Under the pieces are notes generated by a model. That model saw only the letters and a program-made list of their open reading frames with translations. It was not told the DNA's origin and ran no database searches. A stretch of 64,000 bases of DNA from JAYPHU01 sp964611435. Its GTDB lineage: Bacteria > Pseudomonadota > Alphaproteobacteria > Rhodospirillales > UBA2165. Location of the stretch: positions 16,946 to 80,945 of the forward strand of contig CAZSXT010000018.1 of NCBI GenBank assembly GCA_964611435.1, in the 5' to 3' direction. Shown here in pieces: positions 6,724 to 15,344 of this stretch (the first letter of the stretch is position 1; the number at the start of each line of letters is the position of its first letter). The position numbers were made by a program, and so were the translations under genes.

Positions 6724-7806
6724 ATGGAAGATATCAACGCTCTGAAAGACGAGGTCACCGGCGCCATCGAGGCGGCGGGTGATCTTGCCGCTCTGGAGGA
6801 AATCCGCATTGCCGAGCTGGGCAAAAGCGGCCGCATCTCGGGCCTCATGAAAACTCTGGGTCAGATGGACCCGGACGAGAGGAAAGAGGCGGGCCAGCGT
6901 TTCAACGAGCTGAAGAACGCCATCTCCGGGCAGATTGACGCCCGCAAGGCGTCGTTGGAAGATGCGGACCTGGATGCGCGGCTGGCGCAAGAAACCATTG
7001 ATGTGACCCTGCCCACCCGGCCGGAGAGCCAGGGCGCCATCCACCCGATCAGCCAGACCATCGACGAGGTGATCGCCATTTTCGGCGAGATGGGGTTCAC
7101 CGTGGCCGAAGGCCCGGATATCGAGGAAGACTGGTATAATTTTACCGCGCTGAATATTCCGGTGGATCACCCCGCCCGTCAGGAACACGATACGTTCTAT
7201 ATTAATGCGGAAAAAGACGGCCAGCGTATGGTGCTCCGCACCCATACCAGCCCGGTGCAAATCCGTACCATGCAGGCGAACAAGCCGCCAATCCGCATTA
7301 TCGTGCCGGGCCGCACGTTCCGTTGCGACCATGACGCCACGCACTCGCCCATGTTCCATCAGGTCGAAGGCCTGGTGGTGGACGAGACCACCCATATGGG
7401 CCACTTGAAAGGCTGCCTGATCGAGTTCTGCCGCGCGTTCTTCGGCGTCGATGATCTGCCGGTGCGGTTTCGCCCGTCCTATTTTCCGTTCACCGAACCC
7501 TCGGCGGAGGTCGATATCGGCTGCTCCTTCGAGGACGGCACGCTGAAGATCGGCCATGGGGACGACTGGATGGAAATCCTGGGGTCCGGCATGGTGAACC
7601 CGGCGGTATTGGAAAACTGCGGCATCGATTCCACCAAATATCAGGGCTTCGCCTTCGGCATGGGGATCGAGCGGATCGCCATGCTGAAATACGGCATTCC
7701 CGACCTGCGCACCTTCTACGACACCGATATGCGCTGGCTGAAACATTACGGCTTCCGGCCCTTGGATGTGCCGAGCCTGGTCAGCCGCGCCGGACTGGGA
7801 GGGTAG
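6724..7806 (+). CDS. pheS: Phenylalanine--tRNA ligase alpha subunit
   Basis: The 360-residue catalytic subunit of the alpha2-beta2 phenylalanyl-tRNA synthetase. It has the N-terminal coiled coil (residues 1-85), then class II motif 2 in PGRTFRCDHDATHSP (near 195) and motif 3 in FGMGIERIAML (near 312). A TTG two codons upstream (6718) is also in frame. ATG 6724 is preferred because AAGAAAG lies eight bases before it, and relatives start with a similar short acidic sequence (MEDINALKD). pheT follows after four bases, so the two subunits are made from one message. Confidence 0.97.
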   Translation: MEDINALKDEVTGAIEAAGDLAALEEIRIAELGKSGRISGLMKTLGQMDPDERKEAGQRFNELKNAISGQIDARKASLEDADLDARLAQETIDVTLPTRPESQGAIHPISQTIDEVIAIFGEMGFTVAEGPDIEEDWYNFTALNIPVDHPARQEHDTFYINAEKDGQRMVLRTHTSPVQIRTMQANKPPIRIIVPGRTFRCDHDATHSPMFHQVEGLVVDETTHMGHLKGCLIEFCRAFFGVDDLPVRFRPSYFPFTEPSAEVDIGCSFEDGTLKIGHGDDWMEILGSGMVNPAVLENCGIDSTKYQGFAFGMGIERIAMLKYGIPDLRTFYDTDMRWLKHYGFRPLDVPSLVSRAGLGG

Positions 7807-7810
7807 GCCG

Positions 7811-10219
7811 ATGAAATTCTCGATGAAATGGCTCTCCCAGGAATTGGAGACGGATGCCAGCCCGCAGGAAATTGCCGACGTGCTGACCATGATTGGTCTG
7901 GAGTTGGAAAGTCTGGAAAACCCGGCGGAAACGTTGAAAGACTTCGTCGTCGCCCATGTGGAAAAGGCGGAGAAGCACCCCGACGCCGACCGGCTGAAGG
8001 TCTGTCAGGTCAATAACGGCACGGAAACCGTCGAGGTCGTCTGCGGCGCGCCGAATGCGCGGACCGGTATGAAAGGCATCTTCGCCGCCGACGGCATGTA
8101 TATCCCCGGCATCGACACGGTGCTGAAGAAATCCAAGATTCGCGGCGTCGAATCCAATGGCATGCTGTTGAGCGAGCGGGAGATGGGGCTCTCCGACGAT
8201 CACGAGGGCATCGTCGAACTGGACGATGACGCGGTGGTGGGCACGCCGGCCCCGGAAGCTTTGGGCCTCAATGATCCGGTGATCGATATCGGTGTGACGC
8301 CGAATCGCGGCGACTGCCTGGGCGCGCGCGGTGTGGCGCGGGACCTGGCGGCGGCCGGCGTCGGCACGTTGAAGCCGCTGGAGATCGAGCCCATCAAGGG
8401 CACGTTCCAAAGCCCGGTCGGCGTCCATCTTGATTTTGATGACGACACCAAGGACGCCTGCCCCTATTTCGTCGGGCGCTACTTCAAGGGCGTGAAAAAC
8501 GGGCCCAGCCCGAAATGGCTGCAGGACAAATTGCTGGCTATCGGATTGCGGCCCATCTCGGTTCTGGTGGACATCACCAACCTGTTCACCTTCGCCTATG
8601 GCCGGCCGTTGCACGTGTTCGACGCGGACAAGGTCAACGGCGATATCCATGTGCGGCTGTCAAAATCGGGTGAGAAAATCCTCGCTCTGGACGGCAAGGA
8701 GTACACGCTGGATGACGGGATGACCGTGATCGCCGATGAGAAAGTCGCGGAGGCTCTGGGCGGCGTCATGGGCGGCGAGGAGTCGGGGTGTACCGAGGAT
8801 ACGGTGAATGTGTTCCTCGAATCCGCCTATTTTGATCCAGTGCGCACAGCCATGACCGGGCGTAAGCTGAACCTGCAATCCGACGCCCGCTTCCGGTTCG
8901 AGCGCGGTATCGATCCGGCCTTCACCCGGCCCGGCGCGGAACTGGCGAGTAAGTTGATCCTGCAACTGTGTGGGGGCGAGCCGTCTGAACTGATCGTGGT
9001 CGGCGAGGAACCCGATGTCTCCCGCAGCTGTTTCCTGCGCGAAGGGCGGGTGCAATCCCTGGGAGGCGTTGATGTGCCCAACGAAGAGATTGAGCGTATT
9101 CTGACGGTCCTGGGGTTCGAACTTACCAAGAAAGACGGCGGCTGGGATTGCGCCGTGCCCACATGGCGACACGATGTGGTCGGCGAGGCGGACTTGGTGG
9201 AAGAAGTGCTGCGCATCTTCAGCTTCGACAAAATTCCGGCAGTGCCCATGAGCCTGGAAAACACCATGCCGTCCGGCGCGGTTAATCTGCCCCAGGAACG
9301 CCGGGCCCAAGCGCGCCGTGCCCTGGCGGCACGTGGCATGACCGAAGCCGTGACGTTTTCCTTCCTGCATCGCAACGAGGCGGCCTTGTTCGGCGGCTCG
9401 CCCGAGAGCATCGCGCTGGTGAACCCGATCAGCGCCGATCTGGACATCATGCGGCCGTCGCTGCTGCCCAACTTGATTGCGGCTGCCGGGCGGAACGCAG
9501 ACCGGGGCCTGCCCGATCTCGCGTTGTTTGAAGTCGGCCCGCAATATGCCGGTGAAAATCCGGAGGATCAGCAGATTGCGGCCTCGGGCATCCGCACCGG
9601 CAATACGGGCGGGCGCACCTGGTCGGGGGCGACCCGCGCCGTCGACGTGTTCGACGCCAAGGCTGATGCCCTGGATGTGCTGGGTCAATTGGGCGCCCCG
9701 GTGGCCACGGCCCAAGTGGCGGCGGGGGCGGCGGCAAGCTGGTATCATCCCGGCCGGTCCGGCGCGATCCAGCTTGGGCCTAAGATGGTGCTGGCGCATT
9801 TTGGTGAAATTCATCCCCGCGTGCTGAAGGCCATGGATGTGGCCGGCCCGGTGGTCGGTTTTGAAGTGTTCTTGGATGCGGTGCCCTTGCCGAAAGCCGG
9901 CAAAGGCCCGGCCCGGCCGAAGTTGGAGCTTTCCGCCTTCCAACAAGTGGTTCGTGACTTCGCTTTTGTAGTGGACGCCAGCGTTGCCGCCGCTCAAGTC
10001 GTCAATGCGGCGGCTGTGGTGGACAAAGCGTTGATTAAGAATGTTGATGTGTTCGACTTGTTTGTCGGTGACGCTATCGGCGCCGGCAAAAAATCTGTCG
10101 CCATCGCGGTCACCCTACAGCCCACGGACGCCACCATGACGGACGAGCAGATCGACGCTGTGGCCGAAAAGATCGTCGCCAATGTGGCCAAACAGACCGG
10201 TGGCGCGCTGCGGGGGTAG
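7811..10219 (+). CDS. pheT: Phenylalanine--tRNA ligase beta subunit
   Basis: The 802-residue beta subunit, responsible for tRNA binding and editing of misactivated tyrosine. Domains in order: OB-fold tRNA-binding domain (about 40-150, with HPDADRLKVCQV), B3/B4 editing domain (about 210-380), B5 domain (about 400-470), the catalytic-like core (VEEVLRIFSFDKIP region) and the C-terminal ferredoxin-fold anticodon-binding domain (last ~95 residues). ATG 7811 has GGGAGGG upstream and begins four bases after the pheS stop. A longer in-frame opening from 7766 lies inside pheS and lacks family similarity. Confidence 0.97.
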   Translation: MKFSMKWLSQELETDASPQEIADVLTMIGLELESLENPAETLKDFVVAHVEKAEKHPDADRLKVCQVNNGTETVEVVCGAPNARTGMKGIFAADGMYIPGIDTVLKKSKIRGVESNGMLLSEREMGLSDDHEGIVELDDDAVVGTPAPEALGLNDPVIDIGVTPNRGDCLGARGVARDLAAAGVGTLKPLEIEPIKGTFQSPVGVHLDFDDDTKDACPYFVGRYFKGVKNGPSPKWLQDKLLAIGLRPISVLVDITNLFTFAYGRPLHVFDADKVNGDIHVRLSKSGEKILALDGKEYTLDDGMTVIADEKVAEALGGVMGGEESGCTEDTVNVFLESAYFDPVRTAMTGRKLNLQSDARFRFERGIDPAFTRPGAELASKLILQLCGGEPSELIVVGEEPDVSRSCFLREGRVQSLGGVDVPNEEIERILTVLGFELTKKDGGWDCAVPTWRHDVVGEADLVEEVLRIFSFDKIPAVPMSLENTMPSGAVNLPQERRAQARRALAARGMTEAVTFSFLHRNEAALFGGSPESIALVNPISADLDIMRPSLLPNLIAAAGRNADRGLPDLALFEVGPQYAGENPEDQQIAASGIRTGNTGGRTWSGATRAVDVFDAKADALDVLGQLGAPVATAQVAAGAAASWYHPGRSGAIQLGPKMVLAHFGEIHPRVLKAMDVAGPVVGFEVFLDAVPLPKAGKGPARPKLELSAFQQVVRDFAFVVDASVAAAQVVNAAAVVDKALIKNVDVFDLFVGDAIGAGKKSVAIAVTLQPTDATMTDEQIDAVAEKIVANVAKQTGGALRG

Positions 10220-10227
10220 CTCTCGCC

Positions 10228-11085
10228 TCAACCGCCCAAAAACACCGCAATCGCCTCGGAAACTTCCGGTGCGCGGAGGTAGCCGTAGGACTTGTGGTGG
10301 ATGCCGCCATAGTCGTTGATCACTAGGTCGTCGCGAACACCGACGCCAGCGGCGTTCTTTGCATAGTCATCCCGAAGATGCGTGTCGGCGGCTACCGGGT
10401 CCCGCTTATCGGCAAAATTCGTCCAGCGGGCGACCAAGGCCGGCGTTGCGGGCTCTCCCCATTCCCGTGCGATTTGCAACACGACGTGCGGCAGCCCCAA
10501 GGGCGAACCGAGGGTGATCCAGTGATCGAGTGTTCCCGCGGGGCATTCGGCGGAGAGTTCCTGTAGCGCATCAAAGGCGATGATGGTGCCCATGGAATGG
10601 GAAATGACCATGGTTTTTCCGTCCGCCGCCAACGCCTCTTTGACCGCTTGTTTTAACCGCCAGCGCAATTCTTCCCTGGTGCCGGGCTCTTCGTAATAAC
10701 GGTGGAGGTCCTTGAGCTTCCACTCAAGAACCGCCGCCGCCGCGTGTTCGATGTCCAGTTTCCCTTTGAGAAAATCCAGAGCGTTACCCACATACTTAGA
10801 GGCGTCCGCCCTGAGCTCGTCGAGCCAACCGTCTTGATATGTCATCAGCGGTCGATTCGCTTTTAGCATGTCATCCGGCATGTAGGGATACGGTTCCTCC
10901 CCGGCCGCGCCAGCGTCCGGCCCGTACATATAGTCGGCCCAGTAAACGCTTGTGAAGGTAAAGTCCGGGTTTGTGAAATTCTTGTTCCGATGCAGTCCAT
11001 CCCGGATTGCCGCGTCCCACCATTCGGCGAGTTGCCCGGCCGGCGGTTTGTTGGCGAGGCCGTGGATACCGATAATCGTCGTCAT
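10228..11085 (-). CDS. Alpha/beta-fold serine hydrolase (lipase-like), function unknown
   Basis: A 285-residue soluble alpha/beta hydrolase. It opens with the strand and oxyanion region TTIIGIHGLANKP and has the nucleophile elbow SHSMG (in VISHSMGTIIAFDAL), a variant of GxSxG with serine at the first position. A late HHKSYGY near the C-terminus can supply the catalytic histidine. The start is placed at ATG 11085 because GGAGAAGG lies five bases upstream; an in-frame ATG 22 codons earlier has no such support. The substrate cannot be predicted. It faces pheT convergently with eight bases between the stops. Confidence 0.78.
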   Translation of the reverse strand: MTTIIGIHGLANKPPAGQLAEWWDAAIRDGLHRNKNFTNPDFTFTSVYWADYMYGPDAGAAGEEPYPYMPDDMLKANRPLMTYQDGWLDELRADASKYVGNALDFLKGKLDIEHAAAAVLEWKLKDLHRYYEEPGTREELRWRLKQAVKEALAADGKTMVISHSMGTIIAFDALQELSAECPAGTLDHWITLGSPLGLPHVVLQIAREWGEPATPALVARWTNFADKRDPVAADTHLRDDYAKNAAGVGVRDDLVINDYGGIHHKSYGYLRAPEVSEAIAVFLGG

Positions 11086-11196
11086 AAACACCTTCTCCAT
11101 GAGTGGTTTCGGTCTTATGACGTAATCTTTTCGGAAGCCGGTCCTGTTCAATGGACCGGCGACAACTTATTCGTGTCGGGTTTCTCGGGCCGGGGA

Positions 11197-12141
11197 TCAG
11201 CCTTCCAGATCGATCACCACTTTGCCGCGCGTGTGGCCACCCTCCACATGCTTATGGGCGTCTGCGATCTGGTCGAGGCTGTAGGTCGCGTCGATATTCA
11301 CTTTGAGGGCGCCATCCGCCAACAGCCCGGCGATTTGGCTCATCTGTTCGCCGTTCGGGCGAACCAGAACAAATGTCGCCTTTACGTCGTGCGTGTCCAG
11401 CTCTTCCGGGGAAATCGGTCCGGTGATGCCGGCCAGGTAGCCGCCCGGCTTCAATGTCGCGTAGCTCTGCGGCCGTTGCTCCGCCGAGATGGTGTGAAAC
11501 ACCACATCCATATCCGACAGTTCGTCCTCGAACTTCTTCGCGGTGTAGTCGATGGTTTCGTCGGCGCCGAGGGACTTGACGAAGTCCGCATTCTTGGCCG
11601 AGCACGTGCCGGCCACATAGGCGCCTTTCCATTTGGCGAGCTGGACCGCCACATGGCCGACGCCGCCGGCGGCCGCGTGCACCAAAATACGCTGGCCTGA
11701 TTCTAGACCGGCGGTCTCGAAAATCGCCTGCCAGGCGGTGAGCGCCACCAAGGGAACCGCTGCCGCCTCCACATGGGAAATGTTCGAAGGTTTTTGCGTG
11801 ATCTCATTGGCCGGCGCAGTGATGTATTCCGCATAGCCGCCGGCTACTTCGGGAAAGCGCGGCATGCCGAACACTTCGTCGCCTTCCTTGAAAGCCGGGG
11901 CGCGGCTTTCGATTACGGTGCCCGAAACATCCCATCCCAGAATCAGCGGAAACTGAATATTCTCCCAACGACGGTTGACGCCCATGCCGTCCCGGGTTTT
12001 GAAATCAATAGGGTTGAGGCCGGAGGCGGCGACCTTGATCAGAACCTCGCCTGCGCCGGCTTCGGGCCGGGCCACTTCTTCCACGGATAGTTGGTCCGCG
12101 CCGCCAAAGTCGTGAATGACGGCGGCTTTCATGGTGCTCAT
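11197..12141 (-). CDS. Zinc-independent MDR oxidoreductase (quinone oxidoreductase-like)
   Basis: A 314-residue medium-chain dehydrogenase/reductase. The GroES-like N-terminal domain carries LIKVAASGLNPIDFKTRDG, and the nucleotide-binding domain carries the NADPH signature HAAAGGVGHVAVQLAKWKG. The structural-zinc cysteine cluster and catalytic zinc ligands of alcohol dehydrogenases are missing, placing it with quinone oxidoreductases and enoyl reductases that use NADPH. AGGAGG lies seven bases upstream of ATG 12141. It follows the 2OG oxygenase by 11 bases on the same strand, so they probably share a transcript. Confidence 0.87.
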   Translation of the reverse strand: MSTMKAAVIHDFGGADQLSVEEVARPEAGAGEVLIKVAASGLNPIDFKTRDGMGVNRRWENIQFPLILGWDVSGTVIESRAPAFKEGDEVFGMPRFPEVAGGYAEYITAPANEITQKPSNISHVEAAAVPLVALTAWQAIFETAGLESGQRILVHAAAGGVGHVAVQLAKWKGAYVAGTCSAKNADFVKSLGADETIDYTAKKFEDELSDMDVVFHTISAEQRPQSYATLKPGGYLAGITGPISPEELDTHDVKATFVLVRPNGEQMSQIAGLLADGALKVNIDATYSLDQIADAHKHVEGGHTRGKVVIDLEG

Positions 12142-12152
12142 GGGGCGGCCTC

Positions 12153-13169
12153 CTAGGCGTTGTCGGCGTCGTCAAATTCGCCGTAATGGGGGTAGGTGTT
12201 CGCCATATACCAGGTATAGAACTCGTGATACGACTCGGTCGGGTATTTCGGCGGGTTGTCCGGCCCATGACAGGTCGGCAAACATTCACACACCGGATCG
12301 AAATCGTTGTTGACGAAGCAGGCGACCGAATAACGGTCCGTGTCCTTGGGCGGAATCACTCGGTGGGGCGTCGCCCGAAAACGCTCATTGCTCCAGCGTT
12401 CCAGAAACTGACCGGTGTTGACCAGAATGGCGTCATACATCTGCGGCGGCCGGAACCAGTTCCCGTCTGTGTCCAATATTTCCAGCCCGTCCACGTCGGC
12501 CTGCGGCAGGAATGTCATAAATCCGGTGTCCGCATGGGGGCCCAGGCCGAACTCATTGTCCTCTACATCCGGCACGGGCGGATAATAGGCCATGCGGAAA
12601 TAGGTATAACTCTCCCGGAAATAGGGCTCGAAATAGTCCAGCGGCAATTCCAGGGCGGCGGCCCATAGGGGCAGCATGCGCTTTCCGAGGGCCGTGATCG
12701 TGCTCATATACTCGTTCACCGTCTCCCGGAAACCGGGCAGACCGTCCGGCCACTGGTTCTCTCCATAGAAGCGTTTGCCCGCCTGACGATGGGGGTTGTC
12801 GGGCCCATATTCGGTCGCGAAAACCATGGTCGAATTGGAATCAAACTTGGTGTTTTTATTGTAGGTGGAATGTTTGACCAGTGTCGCCTTGGGCGGAATA
12901 AAACCCCGCTGGTTCTCGTTGATTTGCAGCGCGAGCTTGTCCTCATTGGGCAGCGCGTGAAAGCGTTCTGTTTCAGCGAAAATCCGTTTCACCAGATCGT
13001 CGGAGACGCCATGGTTCTTGATGAAGAAGAACCCGACATTCTCGCAGGCGTAGCGCAATTGTGCGGCCAGGTCGTCGCTGGGCGCGCCCTCGCCGGCGAG
13101 AAACTCGCCAATATCCAGTATCGGCAGATCGCGATACTCGGCTTTAGACTGTGAGATGCCGTCCGGCAT
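12153..13169 (-). CDS. 2-oxoglutarate/Fe(II)-dependent oxygenase, isopenicillin N synthase family
   Basis: A 338-residue non-heme iron oxygenase of the IPNS/2OG family. The N-terminal DIOX_N segment (LPILDIGEFLAGEGA) is followed by the double-stranded beta-helix core. The iron-binding triad is visible as H212 and D214 (in GPHADTGFM) and the distal histidine in ATPHRVIPP (about 269), with the co-substrate-binding RYSVACF just after. The start is placed at ATG 13169 because AAGGGAGA lies six bases upstream; a 33-codon longer frame has no support. Relatives hydroxylate or desaturate small molecules; the substrate here is unknown. Confidence 0.88.
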   Translation of the reverse strand: MPDGISQSKAEYRDLPILDIGEFLAGEGAPSDDLAAQLRYACENVGFFFIKNHGVSDDLVKRIFAETERFHALPNEDKLALQINENQRGFIPPKATLVKHSTYNKNTKFDSNSTMVFATEYGPDNPHRQAGKRFYGENQWPDGLPGFRETVNEYMSTITALGKRMLPLWAAALELPLDYFEPYFRESYTYFRMAYYPPVPDVEDNEFGLGPHADTGFMTFLPQADVDGLEILDTDGNWFRPPQMYDAILVNTGQFLERWSNERFRATPHRVIPPKDTDRYSVACFVNNDFDPVCECLPTCHGPDNPPKYPTESYHEFYTWYMANTYPHYGEFDDADNA

Positions 13170-13283
13170 GATGAATCTCCCTTGGCGTAATTCTATGCGG
13201 TGTTTTACGGCTGATTGTAACAGCCCGGCCCATGGGCTCGTCAAGCGGCGCCAATCTCTGTCAGCCATTTTTGGGAACAGCGT

Positions 13284-13820
13284 TTAGCGGAGATTGCCCA
13301 CTTCCCGCGCCAGTTCTCTCGCGGTGATATAATGGCGGCCGGGTGGTCCGGGATCGCCACCCACGCGGAACACTTCCTTTCCCCCGGCATCAAACAAATA
13401 GGCGGCGGGGATGGACTGAACGCCGTCGAAATCCCGGATGATCTGATCGGAACCGCTAATCACGGCAATCCTCGGGTCGATCCCCCGCAATAAACGTTTG
13501 AGATAGCTGTTGCTGGTCTCAAGGATGTTGACCGAGATGACCTCCAGTTTTCCTTTACCGACGCCGTTGAGGTACTCTGTAATTTCGCCGAACTCGACGA
13601 GGCAGGGTGGTCACCAACTGGCGAAAAACGTCACCAGAACCGGCTTGCCATTGAACCGGTCACGGACAGGCGTTGCGTTCAAGGGTTCAGCCGCGATCAG
13701 CCGGGCTTTGACGTCATCGGAGAGGGTGATCGGATTCTCTGCGCGTACGGGTTCAACGAGGCTGACCGCCAGAAGAGCGATCAGAGCGACACCCGATAAG
13801 ACTGATTTCAATGACACCAC
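13284..13820 (-). CDS. Secreted thioredoxin-fold (TlpA-like) protein with in-frame UGA at the active site; candidate selenoprotein
   Basis: Read straight through one TGA (13611-13613), this frame gives 178 residues. It has a signal peptide (hydrophobic VALIALLAVSLVEP, cleavage after VRA), the thioredoxin strand KPVLVTFFASW, then UPPC in place of the usual CPPC, and the downstream fold including the cis-proline region QSIPAAYLFDAGG. The TGA stands exactly at the first, nucleophilic cysteine of the redox motif; the second cysteine (C73) is intact and no other stop interrupts the frame. A UxxC motif is the classic form of redox selenoproteins. Start is GTG 13820, with a weak ribosome-binding site. 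The alternatives are a nonsense mutation (pseudogene) or a TGC-to-TGA sequence error. Confidence 0.7.
13575..13601 (-). promoter_or_regulatory. Possible bacterial SECIS-like hairpin downstream of the in-frame UGA
   Basis: Counting from the base after UGA in the mRNA, GUCG (13-16) can pair with CGGC (21-24) around an AGUU tetraloop, and CUC (10-12) can pair with GAG (34-36) below an asymmetric internal loop. The apical loop starts 17 bases after the UGA and has G as its second base. Both features fit the general description of bacterial SECIS elements. The upper stem is only four pairs with one G-U, so this is suggestive, not proof. Confidence 0.35.
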
Positions 13821-13903
13821 GATCGGATAGCTCTACGCCGGACCGTGTGACCGGTCAACGTACGCCTGTTCACAAGCAGTTGAAGGCGGGCGGTAGCCCG
13901 TCT

Positions 13904-15124
13904 CTATCCCTGTTGCTTGCCGGCCAGGCGTAACCGCAGCGCATTCAGCTTGATGAAGCCTTCCGCGTCGCGCTGGTCATAGACCGTATCAGCCTCGAAC
14001 GTCACCGTCGCCTCGTCATAGAGACTGTTCGGCGACTTGCGGCCTAGGACGATCACATTGCCCTTGTAAAGCTTGAGTCGCACCGTGCCGGTCACCAACT
14101 TTTGGCTTTCATCGATGGCCGCCTGCAACATCTCCCGCTCCGGGGAGAACCAGAACCCGTTGTAGACCAGCTCCGCATAGCGGGGCATCAGCTCGTCTTT
14201 CAGGTGCAACGCACCCTTGTCCAGGATCAGGCTTTCCACCGCACGGCGCGCGGTCAACAGGATGGTGCCGCCAGGCGTCTCGTAAACGCCCCGGGATTTC
14301 ATGCCGACAAACCGGTTCTCGACGATATCAATCCGGCCGATACCGTTGGCCCCGGCCAGCTCGTTCAGTTTGGTCAGCAGCGCCGCCGGGCTCAGATTTT
14401 CACCGTTCACCGAAACCGGGTCGCCGTGCTCGAACCCGATCTCAATCTCGGTCGGCGTGTCTGGCGCGTTCTCCGGCGAGACCGAGCGGGTGAACATGCT
14501 CTCTTCCGGGCCGACCCATGGGTCTTCCAGCGCTTTGCCTTCATAAGATATGTGCAAGAGGTTGGCGTCGGTGGAATAGGGGGGCTCGTCCTCCTTATCC
14601 TTGGGCACCGGGATCTGGTTCAATTGCGCGTACTCGATCAGCTTGGTGCGGGAGTTCAAATCCCACTCCCGCCACGGCGCGATCACTTTGATGTCGGGCT
14701 TTAGGGCGTAGTAGCCGAGCTCGAACCGCACCTGATCGTTGCCCTTGCCAGTGGCGCCATGGGCGACGGCGTCGGCGCCCACCTGTTCCGCGATCTCGAT
14801 CTGGCGCTTGGCGATCAGCGGCCGGGCAATGGACGTGCCCAGCAGATAAACGCCTTCATACAGCGCATTGGCCCGGAACATGGGAAACACATAGTCGCGG
14901 ACGAATTCCTCGCGCAGATCGTCGATAAAGATTTCCTTGATCCCCATCATCTCCGCCTTGGCCCGCGCCGGCTCCACCTCTTCGCCCTGGCCCAGGTCGG
15001 CGGTGAAGGTCACCACCTCGCACTCAAAGCTCTCCTGCAGCCACTTCAGAATGACCGAGGTGTCGAGCCCGCCCGAATAGGCCAGAACCACTTTCTTGAT
15101 ACTGTCTTTATCCACGCCCGCCAT
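13904..15124 (-). CDS. argG: Argininosuccinate synthase
   Basis: A 406-residue enzyme joining citrulline and aspartate with ATP in arginine biosynthesis. The ATP pyrophosphatase P-loop is visible as AYSGGLDTSVI, and further family stretches include GATGKGNDQVRFE and the C-terminal SPEREMLQAAIDESQ. Length matches the family (~400). The start is placed at ATG 15124, with AAGGA nine bases upstream, and not at the longer opening from 15178. A good promoter (15168-15195) sits just upstream. argB of the same pathway lies elsewhere in the window (42144-43055). Confidence 0.97.
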   Translation of the reverse strand: MAGVDKDSIKKVVLAYSGGLDTSVILKWLQESFECEVVTFTADLGQGEEVEPARAKAEMMGIKEIFIDDLREEFVRDYVFPMFRANALYEGVYLLGTSIARPLIAKRQIEIAEQVGADAVAHGATGKGNDQVRFELGYYALKPDIKVIAPWREWDLNSRTKLIEYAQLNQIPVPKDKEDEPPYSTDANLLHISYEGKALEDPWVGPEESMFTRSVSPENAPDTPTEIEIGFEHGDPVSVNGENLSPAALLTKLNELAGANGIGRIDIVENRFVGMKSRGVYETPGGTILLTARRAVESLILDKGALHLKDELMPRYAELVYNGFWFSPEREMLQAAIDESQKLVTGTVRLKLYKGNVIVLGRKSPNSLYDEATVTFEADTVYDQRDAEGFIKLNALRLRLAGKQQG

Positions 15125-15167
15125 GGCGACATGTCCTTGAATTATCTGCGTTAAATCGAGGCGGCGG

Positions 15168-15195
15168 AGTATAGGCAAATGCGCCCGTGGGGCAA
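15168..15195 (-). promoter_or_regulatory. Promoter of argG
   Basis: On the minus strand TTGCCC (15190-15195) and TATACT (15168-15173) are separated by 16 bp. The predicted start site near 15161 gives a 5' leader of about 37 bases before ATG 15124. No operator was recognised. Confidence 0.55.
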
Positions 15196-15344
15196 GGGTT
15201 TACCCCCGTCACAGAATTTTCGCTTGGCTTTGCCCGATTTTCCCTTTCACTATTGAACATTGGGAACGTTCGGGTGCCTGTTTGCCTCCGCGAAAGCAGG
15301 CCGGTTCGCAGGAGCCCCAAGAAAATGCGCACTGGGAGGCATTG

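Noticed and set aside
6253..7890. A 545-codon minus-strand frame across rplT and pheS
   Set aside because: It lies entirely over well-conserved genes in the other direction; the translation is histidine-, arginine- and glutamine-rich antisense sequence.
13284..13820. Reading the in-frame TGA as tryptophan (alternative genetic code)
   Set aside because: Many genes in the window end in TGA, including thrS-upstream GT9 and the cyclase, so TGA is a normal stop here.
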